A stretch of 60,461 nt of DNA, from positions 1 through 60,461 of the forward strand of contig NZ_JADEYH010000029.1 in the NCBI RefSeq assembly GCF_017114865.1, read 5' to 3'. Shown piece by piece: positions 6,851 through 14,322 of the stretch. The DNA comes from Streptomyces verrucosisporus (GTDB lineage Bacteria > Actinomycetota > Actinomycetes > Streptomycetales > Streptomycetaceae). The position numbers and the translations under genes are program-made. Every line of letters starts with the position of its first letter. Position 1 is the stretch's first letter. Below the pieces are notes generated by a model that saw nothing but the letters and a program-made list of their open reading frames with translations, was not told the DNA's origin and searched no databases.

Positions 6851-8704
6851 TCAGCCCTGGTAGAGGGCGTCGATCTCGACCGAGTAGGTCTTCTCCACGA
6901 CCTTGCGCCGCAGCTTCAGCGAGGGGGTGAGCAGCCCCTCCTCCTCGGTGAACCGCGACCCCAGTATCCGGAAGGTGCGAATCGACTCGGCCTGGGAGAC
7001 CTGGGTGTTGGCGGCCACCACCGCCCGTCTGACCTCGGCCTCCAGCTCGGGGTCGCGCACCAGCTCCGCCGGGCCCAGGTCCGGCTTGTTGCGCATGGTC
7101 AGCCAGTGGTGCACGGCGTCCTCGTCCAGGGTGACCAGCGCGGCGACGTAGGGCCGGTCGTTGCCGACCACGACGCACTGCGCCACCAGCGGGTGCGCCC
7201 GCACCCGGTCCTCCAGCAGCGTCGGCGAGACGGTCTTGCCGCCGGAGGTCACCAGGACGTCCTTCTTCCGGCCGGTGAGCGTCAGATAGCCGTCCTCGTC
7301 CAGGGAACCGAGGTCGCCGGTGGCGAACCAGCCGTTGTGCAGCACCTCGCTGGTGGCGCGGGCGTTGTTCAGGTAGCCGGAGAAGACCTGGCCGCCGCGC
7401 AGCCACACCTCGCCGTCCTCGGCGATGTGCACCGTGGTGCCCGGGACGGGGACGCCGACGGTGCCGAAACGGGTCCGCTCGGGCGGATTGGCGGTGGCCG
7501 CGGCGGTGGTCTCCGTCAGCCCGTACCCCTCGAAGACGCGGATGCCGGCGCCGTCGTAGAACAGTCCCAGGCGCCGCTCCATCGCCGAGCCGCCCGACAT
7601 CGCGTACCGGCAGCGGCCGCCGAGGGCGGCGCGCAGCCGGGAGTAGACGGTCCTGTCGAAGAAGCCGTGCTGCATCCGCAGGGCCGCACCCGGGCCGCGC
7701 CCGGTCCCGAAGGCCTTCTCCTCCATCGCCTCGGCGTAGCGGACGGCGACGTCCACCGCCTTGTCGAACACCTCCAGCCTCCCCTCCGCCTCGGCCCTGC
7801 GCCGCGCGGCGTGGAAGATCCGCTCGAAGACGTAGGGCACCGCCAGCACGAAGGTGGGCCGGAAGGCCGCCAGGTCGGGCAGGAGGGCGGCGGCGGTCAT
7901 GCCCGGCTGGTGGCCGAGCCTGACGCCCGCGCGCACCGCCCCGACCTCGATCATCCGCCCGAAGACGTGCGCGAGGGGGAGGAAGAGCAGGGTGGAGGCC
8001 TGCTTGCCGTCCCCGTCGGGGAAGAGGGCCTCGTAGCGCCGGACGATGTTGTCGCACTCGGCCATGAAGTTGCCGTGGGTCAGCACACAGCCCTTGGGAC
8101 GGCCGGTGGTGCCGGAGGTGTACAGGACGGTGGCGGGGGTGTCCGGGGTCAGCGCGAGCCGGTGGCGGTGCACCACGTCGGCGTGGAGGTGCGCCCCGGC
8201 GGCGGCCAGGGCCCCCTCGGCGTCCGCGTCGAGCTGCCACAGCCGCTTCAGGCGCGGCAGCCGGTCGACGACCGAGCCGACGGTCATCGCGTGGTCCTCG
8301 TGCTCCACGACGGCGGCCGTCACCTCCGCGTCGTGCAGCATCCAGTGGACCTGCTCGGCCGAGGAGGTGGGGTAGACCGGCACCGGCTGGGCGCCGACGG
8401 ACCACAGGGCGAAGTCGAACACCGTCCACTCGTAGCGGGTGCGCGACATGATCGCCACCCGGTCGCCGAAGCGCACGCCCTCGGCGAGCAGCCCCTTGGC
8501 CAGCGCCAGCACCTGGTCGCGGAACTCCGCGGCGGTCACGTCCCGCCAGGTGCCGGAGGCGTCCTTGCGCGCCATCACCACCTGGTGGGGGTCGGCGTCG
8601 GCACGGTCGAAGACGGCGTCGGCCAGCCCTCCGATCTGAGGTTCCGTCGCCAGGGCCGGGACGGTGAACTCGCGCACGTGCCGCTCCTCGTCGCGCTGTG
8701 CCAT
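6851..8704 (-). CDS. Long-chain fatty-acid--CoA ligase (AMP-dependent)
   Basis: The product has 617 aa. I place the start at the ATG of MAQRDEERHVREF; a longer frame upstream has no family similarity. The adenylate-forming P-loop TVLYTSGTTGRPKGCVLTHGN lies near residue 190-210. Further family motifs are FEGYGLTETTAA, the WFATGDLGSLDEDGYLTLTGRKKD hinge, and a C-terminal Lys-containing segment (PSLKLRRKVVEKTYSVEID). It activates long-chain fatty acids for lipid synthesis or beta-oxidation at the membrane face. It resembles the FadD15-like FACS group common in actinomycetes. It is monocistronic and intact. Confidence 0.92.
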   Translation of the reverse strand: MAQRDEERHVREFTVPALATEPQIGGLADAVFDRADADPHQVVMARKDASGTWRDVTAAEFRDQVLALAKGLLAEGVRFGDRVAIMSRTRYEWTVFDFALWSVGAQPVPVYPTSSAEQVHWMLHDAEVTAAVVEHEDHAMTVGSVVDRLPRLKRLWQLDADAEGALAAAGAHLHADVVHRHRLALTPDTPATVLYTSGTTGRPKGCVLTHGNFMAECDNIVRRYEALFPDGDGKQASTLLFLPLAHVFGRMIEVGAVRAGVRLGHQPGMTAAALLPDLAAFRPTFVLAVPYVFERIFHAARRRAEAEGRLEVFDKAVDVAVRYAEAMEEKAFGTGRGPGAALRMQHGFFDRTVYSRLRAALGGRCRYAMSGGSAMERRLGLFYDGAGIRVFEGYGLTETTAAATANPPERTRFGTVGVPVPGTTVHIAEDGEVWLRGGQVFSGYLNNARATSEVLHNGWFATGDLGSLDEDGYLTLTGRKKDVLVTSGGKTVSPTLLEDRVRAHPLVAQCVVVGNDRPYVAALVTLDEDAVHHWLTMRNKPDLGPAELVRDPELEAEVRRAVVAANTQVSQAESIRTFRILGSRFTEEEGLLTPSLKLRRKVVEKTYSVEIDALYQG

Positions 8705-8937
8705 GGGGGACTCACAGCGAGGTGACCGTATCGGATCCGCGGCACGCCCGGGAAGGGAGGTGATGCGGCCCGGCGGGGTAAATACGGGCACTTCGGGACG
8801 CCCGTGCCGGGCCGTCACCGTTCATCCCGGTTCTCTCCACCGGATCTCCCGTGCGGATCCCCTCTTGTGCGGTGGGACGTGGCCGCCGGGGCGCCGGTTC
8901 CCGGGCCTGTCCCACCCGCCCGCCCGTGCCGCCGCCG

Positions 8938-9789
8938 TCAGGCCCGCCGGGCACCGAGGGCGACGCGGTGCTCGCCGGCGTAGACGTTCATCGACGCCCC
9001 CCGCAGGAAGCCGACCAGGGTCAGCCCCGTCTCGGCGGCCAGATCGACGGCCAGGGAGGACGGCGCGGAGACGGCCGCCAGCACGGGCACCCCGGCCATC
9101 ACCGCCTTCTGCGCCAGCTCGAACGAGGCCCGCCCCGACACCAGCAGCACCGCGCGCGACAGCGGCAGCTCGCCTTGGGTCAGGGCGCGTCCGACGAGCT
9201 TGTCGACGGCGTTGTGGCGGCCGACGTCCTCGCGCAGGTCCAGCAACTCCCCCTCGGGGGAGAACAGGGCGGCCGCGTGCAGGCCGCCGGTGCGGTCGAA
9301 CACCCGCTGGGCCGCGCGCAGCCGGTCGGGCAGCGCGGCCAGCACCTCCGGCTCCAGCGGGGGGAGATCCCCCGTGATGGGCCAGCGGGAGGTGGTGCGC
9401 ACCGCGTCCAGGCTGGCCTTGCCGCACAGCCCGCACGAGGAGGTGGTGTAGACGTTGCGCTCCAGGGTGATGTCGGGAACGGTCACCCCGGGGGCCAGGC
9501 GCACGTCGACGACGTTGTAGCTGTTGCGCGTGGTGCCGTCGGCCTGCTCGGTGGCGCCGGCGCAGTAGACGATGTTCGCCAGCTCCTCCGGGCCGCCCAG
9601 CACGCCCTCGCTGACCAGGAAGCCGGCGGCCAGGGCGAAGTCGTCGCCGGGCGTGCGCATGGTGACCGCCAGCGGCTTGCCGTTCAGGCGGATCTCCAGC
9701 GGCTCCTCGGCCACCAGGGTGTCCGGGCGCTCGCTCACCGCACCGTCGCGCAGACGGATGACGCGGCGGCGTTCGGTGACTCGGCCCAT
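8938..9789 (-). CDS. fdhD: Formate dehydrogenase accessory sulfurtransferase FdhD
   Basis: The product has 283 aa with an ATG start. The conserved CGLCGK motif near residue 120-125 carries the two sulfur-transfer cysteines. DLREDVGRHNAVDKLVG and LLVSGRASFELAQKAVMAGVPVLAAVSAPSSLAV are further family signatures. FdhD sulfurates the molybdenum cofactor of formate dehydrogenase before insertion. No formate dehydrogenase gene is in the window. The only other molybdopterin enzyme gene, the oxidoreductase near 2 kb, is broken and belongs to the unsulfurated sulfite-oxidase class, so the two are not obviously linked. Confidence 0.95.
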   Translation of the reverse strand: MGRVTERRRVIRLRDGAVSERPDTLVAEEPLEIRLNGKPLAVTMRTPGDDFALAAGFLVSEGVLGGPEELANIVYCAGATEQADGTTRNSYNVVDVRLAPGVTVPDITLERNVYTTSSCGLCGKASLDAVRTTSRWPITGDLPPLEPEVLAALPDRLRAAQRVFDRTGGLHAAALFSPEGELLDLREDVGRHNAVDKLVGRALTQGELPLSRAVLLVSGRASFELAQKAVMAGVPVLAAVSAPSSLAVDLAAETGLTLVGFLRGASMNVYAGEHRVALGARRA

Positions 9790-9970
9790 GGAAGATCAGC
9801 CCTGCCTCGGTCGGCGCTTCACGGCCGCGGCGCCTGCCGCCGCGGCCGTCCCATTGTGCTGCTGCCCAGCTTGTGCCGTACGCTCACCCGCCGACCGGCC
9901 CTCCGTACGCGCGAGGGGGCGCGGGGGCCGCCGGGCTGCCGGACCCGGCGGCGGAACCCACAATGGGGAC

Positions 9971-10666
9971 ATGCCGGACGTACCCGACGCATCGAACGCG
10001 CCCCCGCGCCTGCTGGTCGTCGGCGCCACCGGAGTCCTCGGCGGCGCCACCGCCGACGCCCTGGCCCGCCGGGGCGACGCGCTCTTCCTCGCCGGACGGG
10101 ACCGGGAGCGGCTGGCGTCGGCGGCGCGGCGCCTGGGCGCCGGCTCCGCCCCCTGCGACGCCTACGACCTGGACGGCATGGCCGCCCTGCCCCGCCTGGC
10201 CGCCGAGGCGATGGGCGGCCTGGACGGCGTACTGGTGGCGATCGGCGCGGTCGCCTTCGGCCCGGCCGAGGAGACGGGCGCGGCCGTCACCGAGCACCTG
10301 TTCGCCGTCAACACCCTGGCGCCCATCGCGGTGCTGTCCGCCGCGCTGCCCCTGCTTCACCCGCCCGGCACCCTGGCCGCCACCACCGGCGTGGTCGCCG
10401 TCCGCCCGCAGCCGAGGATGGCCGCCTACAGCGCCTCCAAGGCGGCGCTGTCCGCCTGGCTGACGGCGGTCGCCGCCGAGCGGCGCCGCACCGGCCTGTC
10501 GGTGGCCGACCTCCACCTGCCGCACACCGACACCGGTCTGGCCGGGCGCGCGGTAGCGGGCAGCCCGCCGCCCCTGCCGCGCGCCGCGCCGCTGGAGGAG
10601 ACCGTCGACAGGATCGTCGCCGCCTTCCACCCCGAGCCGCCCGCCGACGGCCCGCCCGGCACCTGA
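9971..10666 (+). CDS. Short-chain dehydrogenase/reductase
   Basis: The product has 231 aa. The ATG follows GGGGAC. The Rossmann glycine motif reads VVGATGVLGGATADALA (residues ~14-30), there is a VNTLAPIAV motif, and the catalytic YSASK lies near residue 155-160 with an upstream Ser/Thr in the TTGVVAV strand. It is slightly shorter than classical SDRs and has no membrane part. It diverges from fdhD, sharing an ~180-bp promoter region. Substrate unknown. Confidence 0.88.
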   Translation: MPDVPDASNAPPRLLVVGATGVLGGATADALARRGDALFLAGRDRERLASAARRLGAGSAPCDAYDLDGMAALPRLAAEAMGGLDGVLVAIGAVAFGPAEETGAAVTEHLFAVNTLAPIAVLSAALPLLHPPGTLAATTGVVAVRPQPRMAAYSASKAALSAWLTAVAAERRRTGLSVADLHLPHTDTGLAGRAVAGSPPPLPRAAPLEETVDRIVAAFHPEPPADGPPGT

Positions 10667-10834
10667 CCGGCAGCCCGGTCCACCTCTGAACCGGCCCCGG
10701 CCTGCCCCCGAACCGGCCCGGCCCCGGTCGCCCAGCACCCCACCGGACCACGGCTTATGCATGTGAGAGGCACCGCGAAAACTTGGTATGGTGTTCCCCG
10801 TCGCCGCGGCCGGAAGGCCGCTGGTCGCACACCG

Positions 10835-10919
10835 GTCCGGGTGGCGGAATGGCAGACGCGCTAGCTTGAGGTGCTAGTGCCCTTTATCGGGCGTGGGGGT
10901 TCAAGTCCCCCCTCGGACA
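10835..10919 (+). tRNA. tRNA-Leu (anticodon GAG)
   Basis: A complete class II tRNA. The acceptor GTCCGGG pairs with CTCGGAC with one G-U. The anticodon loop contains TTGAGGT (GAG, reading CUC), there is a long variable arm (TGCCCTTTATCGGGCG), and the T-arm is GGGGG-TTCAAGT-CCCCC. No CCA is encoded. A TATGGT -10-like box lies about 43 bp upstream at 10787-10792. Confidence 0.96.
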
Positions 10920-10925
10920 CAGCAC

Positions 10926-10966
10926 AGAACCCCGCAGCCTCGTCGAGGCGGCGGGGTTCTCGCTTT
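10926..10966 (+). terminator. Terminator of tRNA-Leu
   Basis: AGAACCCCGC (10926-10935) pairs with GCGGGGTTCT (10951-10960), followed by CGCTTT. It begins 6 bp after the tRNA. Confidence 0.8.
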
Positions 10967-11016
10967 CACGGGCACACCGGGCTCGGCGGCGCTCACCCCC
11001 TGGAGGACTGATCGAA

Positions 11017-11400
11017 GTGGGCGACGAAGGTGTGGAGTTTCCCGGCGCGCGCTTACAGGTGACGGCGGCTCTGAGGTCCCTCGCCGACGCCGAGCACCAG
11101 CGGCGGGTGTGGGTCGACGGAGAGCCGCTGTCGGATGATTTCGGGGACGACCTGTCGCTTGTGGTCAGTGTCCTCTTCGACGACATCCACGTCCTGGAGA
11201 ACCCGCAGGCGGCCTTCGGAGAAGTTCTCGGGTCCCGGGAAGAGGTCGAAGCCATGCAGCGCCTCTCCTCCCTCCTGGAACCGCTGCTCCAAGACCTCGG
11301 TGACGCGCCGGATGCCGCATATCTGGCTTCGCCGAGCTGGCCGCTGGTGGTTCAAGCCGCCGACGCGGCGCTGAAGGAGATGAACTCGCCGCGTCTGTGA
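11017..11400 (+). CDS. Small acidic conserved protein (SCO4402-like)
   Basis: The product has 127 aa with a GTG start preceded by CTGGAGG. It is rich in acidic residues with predicted amphipathic helices, such as the MQRLSSLLEPLLQDLGDAPD region, and has no membrane or catalytic motif. It resembles small SCO4402-family proteins of unknown function frequently found beside tRNA genes or regulators in Streptomyces. It stands alone between tRNA-Leu and a convergent regulator operon. The family assignment is from memory of the pattern and is moderately sure. Confidence 0.7.
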   Translation: MGDEGVEFPGARLQVTAALRSLADAEHQRRVWVDGEPLSDDFGDDLSLVVSVLFDDIHVLENPQAAFGEVLGSREEVEAMQRLSSLLEPLLQDLGDAPDAAYLASPSWPLVVQAADAALKEMNSPRL

Positions 11401-11484
11401 GCAAGCCGGCCGGAAGCCCGGCGGTGCACGCCGGAGCCCTGCCGTCCGGGGAGGGGCGGCAGGGCTCCGACGGCCTGTCGGGTG

Positions 11485-11700
11485 TCAGACGTCCCGCTGC
11501 GGGGAGGCCAGCCCGACGAACTCCGTCCAGGCCTCGCGCGACACCGTGAGGACCGGCCCGGCAGCGGCCTTGGAGTCCCGGACGTGCACGGCGGCCGTGC
11601 CGGCCGCGACCTCCACGCACTGACCGCCCTCGGTCCCGCTGTAGCTGCTCTTGAACCAGACGAGGCCGGAGGCGACGGTCGAGGACTCAGTGTTGGTCAT
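11485..11700 (-). CDS. DUF397-domain small protein
   Basis: The product has 71 aa. The DUF397 core reads WFKSSYSGTEGGQCVEVA followed by VRDSKAAAGPVLTVSREAWTEFV. The ATG overlaps the stop of the upstream regulator by 4 bp, so the two are translated together. In Streptomyces such proteins pair with the adjacent XRE/DUF5753 regulator (whiJ-type loci) and probably modulate it directly. It is complete and typical in length. Confidence 0.92.
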   Translation of the reverse strand: MTNTESSTVASGLVWFKSSYSGTEGGQCVEVAAGTAAVHVRDSKAAAGPVLTVSREAWTEFVGLASPQRDV

Positions 11701-12602
11701 AGTGATCCCAGCACCCCTTCGATGAACTCCAGCGACTCTCGCGGACTGAGAGCCTGAGACCGGATGATCCCATAGCGCGCGTGTGCGAGAACCGCCTGTT
11801 CCGGGTCAGTCTGAAGAGAGCCGATTCCCTGCGCCTCGGCGTACAGGAACTTCTTGCCGTCCTTGCGTGTGACGACCGTGAACGGCCCGTTCACGCCCGC
11901 GTTGTCCTCGCAGCCGAGTGGCATGACCTGAAGTTCGACGTTCCGCTTCTGGCCGACCGTGAGCAGGTGCTCCAATTGTCCGCGCAGCACGTCCTTCCCA
12001 CCGTACGGGCGTCGCAGCACCGGCTCGTCCATCACGAAACTGAGCAGCGGCGCGGGCCGCCGGTCCAGGAGTTCCTGGCGGGCCAGCCGTGCGGCGACGC
12101 GCAGTTCGATGGTCTCCGGGTCCAGCGGCGGGCGCCTCATACCGAGCAGCGCACGCATGTACTCCTCGGTCTGGAGCAGGCCGTTGACCACGAGCGTGTC
12201 GTACATGACCAGCTCGATGGCCTCCTTCTCCAGCGCCGCCATCCCCTGGAAGAAGAGCGGGTACTGGGCCCGCTCCACCTCCTCCTTCCACAGAGCCAGC
12301 AGCCCGTCGGCGCCCAGTACCTCGTCCGCCCGCTCGATCGTCCGGGGTGATGGAATCCTCCGTCCCTGCTCGAACGAGGCGACCGTCGAGGCCGAGTACC
12401 CGATCCGTTTGCCGAACTCCTCGCGCTCCAGCCCCTGCCGCGACCGCAGGGCCTTCATGGTCCGCCCGAACGCGGTGACGACACCTCGCCCGCTCTCGTC
12501 CTCCGGCCGCCGCCCGGGCCCGTCGTCGCCTTCCCAGCCGTCACCGAAGTTCACGACCGCCCCACCACTCGGGGCGGTCTCCCCGTCCGTACGCTCCGTC
12601 AT
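11697..12602 (-). CDS. WhiJ-type XRE-HTH regulator with DUF5753 domain
   Basis: The product has 301 aa. The N-terminal ~50 residues are disordered. An XRE helix-turn-helix follows at about 45-105 (AFGRTMKALRSRQGLEREEFGKRIGYSASTVASFEQGRRIPS region), then the DUF5753 domain to the end (MYDTLVVNGLLQTEEYMRALL, PLLSFVMDEPVLRRPYGG, VELQVMPLG). It is likely a DNA-binding developmental or antibiotic regulator acting with the overlapping DUF397 gene. A divergent anti-sigma-like HATPase gene completes the classic trio. Confidence 0.93.
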   Translation of the reverse strand: MTERTDGETAPSGGAVVNFGDGWEGDDGPGRRPEDESGRGVVTAFGRTMKALRSRQGLEREEFGKRIGYSASTVASFEQGRRIPSPRTIERADEVLGADGLLALWKEEVERAQYPLFFQGMAALEKEAIELVMYDTLVVNGLLQTEEYMRALLGMRRPPLDPETIELRVAARLARQELLDRRPAPLLSFVMDEPVLRRPYGGKDVLRGQLEHLLTVGQKRNVELQVMPLGCEDNAGVNGPFTVVTRKDGKKFLYAEAQGIGSLQTDPEQAVLAHARYGIIRSQALSPRESLEFIEGVLGSL

Positions 12603-12739
12603 CGAACATCACCTCACCGGGCCAACGCGCCTACCCGGGAGGCGGTCACGCCGCATGGCTCGTACTCGCACGCGTACCGCGCGTACAAGCGGCCCGCGAG
12701 CCGCGTCACCACTGGTCGCGCCGCGCCACCACGGGGACC

Positions 12740-13231
12740 GTGGTGGCCATGACGAGCAAGCCCGGCAGCCCCGTTGACACCACCCGTCCCACCCGACTCA
12801 CCGGCCCCGGCGGGCGCGTCTTCGGGATGCGCTTCACCTCCACGCCCAGAGGGGCCCGTCTCGCCCGGCACCTGGTCGCCGTCCGCCTCGACGCCTGGGG
12901 GATCCCGTACGGCACCACCGCGCACGACGAGATCGTGCTGATCGCCGCGGAGCTCACCGCGAACGCCGTACGGCACGGGCACGTACCCGGCCGGGACTTC
13001 CACCTCCGCCTGCACGCACCGGCCGGCGGCCGGTGCGTGCGCGTCGAGGTCACCGACACCCGCGCCGAACGCCTGCCGGTGCGCCCCGCCGCCCCGGACG
13101 CCGAGCACCCGGGGGAATCGGGCCGGGGCCTGCTCCTGGTGTCGGAGCTGGCCGCGCGCTGGGACTGGCCCCCGCGCCGGGACGGGCCGGGCAAGACCGT
13201 CTGGGCGGAGTACGCGCTGGGGGAGCGGTGA
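12740..13231 (+). CDS. HATPase-domain anti-sigma-factor-like serine kinase (RsbW/SpoIIAB type)
   Basis: The product has 163 aa from GTG; the ATG at 12749 is equally possible, with GGGGACC just upstream of both. The GHKL ATPase fold shows the N-box LIAAELTANAVRHGHV at about residues 70-85, a G1-like VTDTRAE segment, and the G2 motif GRGLLLVSELAARWDW near 130-145. Such single-domain ATPases bind or phosphorylate anti-anti-sigma partners. Here it diverges from the whiJ-type regulator, from which it is probably controlled. There is no partner sigma gene nearby. Confidence 0.87.
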   Translation: MVAMTSKPGSPVDTTRPTRLTGPGGRVFGMRFTSTPRGARLARHLVAVRLDAWGIPYGTTAHDEIVLIAAELTANAVRHGHVPGRDFHLRLHAPAGGRCVRVEVTDTRAERLPVRPAAPDAEHPGESGRGLLLVSELAARWDWPPRRDGPGKTVWAEYALGER

Positions 13232-13250
13232 GCGGCGACCGCCCGGTTCG

Positions 13251-14045
13251 TTACTTCGTTTCCCTGTCCCCGTTTTCGTCCTTGTCCTCGGGCTCGACCT
13301 GCAGGGTGTCGCCGCGCAGGGCCTTGTCCGCGGTCCGTCCGATGACGGCGGTCGATCCCGCGTCCACAGCGCCTCCGACGATGCCTCCCAGGATCGGGAT
13401 CCCCTTGGCGAGCGTGATCGCGGCGCGCTTGGTTCCGTACTTCGCGACGAGGTGGAACCCGGCCTTCTTGTTGATGGCATGGATCACCGTCATCGGGATC
13501 TTTTTGATCATCTGCTCGCCGAACTTCTGGCTGACCTTCACCCCGAAGGCCGCCAGGACGTTCTGCGCGCTCATCCCGATCGCGAGCATCATCGCGACGG
13601 TCCGCCCGTGCGGGTCGTGAACGTCCCAGCCCCGAAGGTGTGCGATGGCACCGACCATCCGCATGTTGACGGCGATGGAGGCGGCCACGTTCGCGGGGAT
13701 CGTCACGCCCGCGGTGAGGAGCCCCCCGAGTCCGGTGACGAACCCCTGCGTCCCGGCCGCTGCCACGGACTCCTTGATGAGGCGGGCGATGACCGCGTCG
13801 ATGTCGTCCTTCATGTCCTCGGGGGAGCGGCGCTCCTCGTCGCCGGGCGCTCTGTAGTCGGCGCCCTGTCGGCGTGAGAGGCGGTCCTCGGCCCAGGTCA
13901 CCGACCCGGTGACCGGTCCCGCGCCCTTCACCATGACCCTCTCCGCGAGTTCGGCGGCCCACCGCCCGGTCTTCTCGGCCATTCCCTCAGCCGCTCCCTC
14001 GACGGAGGCCTTCCCCTCTTCGTCGGGAGTCTTCTCGTCGGCCAT
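13251..14045 (-). CDS. EcsC-domain protein
   Basis: The product has 264 aa starting at MADEKTPDEE, with GGAAGGGG upstream. An acidic N-terminus is followed by an EcsC-type domain: DDIDAVIARLIKESVAAAGTQGFVTGLGG, then hydrophobic GVTIPANVAASIAVNMRMVGAIAHLRGWDVHD, and glycine-rich GIPILGGIVGGAVDAGST, ending in a charged tail. The family is membrane-associated; in Bacillus it neighbours the Ecs transporter, but here no transporter gene is near. The promoter is unusually clear and appears repressor-controlled (14237-14265). Confidence 0.85.
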   Translation of the reverse strand: MADEKTPDEEGKASVEGAAEGMAEKTGRWAAELAERVMVKGAGPVTGSVTWAEDRLSRRQGADYRAPGDEERRSPEDMKDDIDAVIARLIKESVAAAGTQGFVTGLGGLLTAGVTIPANVAASIAVNMRMVGAIAHLRGWDVHDPHGRTVAMMLAIGMSAQNVLAAFGVKVSQKFGEQMIKKIPMTVIHAINKKAGFHLVAKYGTKRAAITLAKGIPILGGIVGGAVDAGSTAVIGRTADKALRGDTLQVEPEDKDENGDRETK

Positions 14046-14236
14046 CACACACCCCTTCCGCGAGGCGCCCCACCGAGGGCGCCTCGCACCGCTGCGGGCA
14101 GGGAGAGGGATTCCGGTCGCCGGTGCCCCCGGCAAGACCGTGGGCTGTCGAAGCCGCGCCCCTCGCCACCGCCCGCCCACCCCTTCGCGCCGCGACGTTC
14201 TTCGCCGCACCGCCCTTCGCGAGCCGAAGCGGCTAC

Positions 14237-14265
14237 ACCTTTTCACGCGGTGAAAGCTTCGTCAA
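14237..14265 (-). promoter_or_regulatory. EcsC-gene promoter with palindromic operator in the spacer
   Basis: On the minus strand, TTGACG (plus 260-265 of 14 kb) and AAAGGT (14237-14242) are 17 bp apart. The 15-bp palindrome TTTCAC-GCG-GTGAAA at 14241-14255 fills the spacer, and wider arms GAAGC/GCTTC flank it (14226-14230, 14256-14260). A protein bound there would block RNA polymerase. Regulator identity unknown. Confidence 0.6.
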
Positions 14266-14322
14266 ACGGCCTTGACTTGCTCGTGTGTGCTCGCCTCGGA
14301 GACGGCGAGCAGGCCGTGCCGA

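Noticed and set aside
10835..11400. tRNA-Leu as an integrative-element attachment site
   Set aside because: No integrase gene and no duplicated tRNA 3' end were seen downstream; the neighbours look ordinary.
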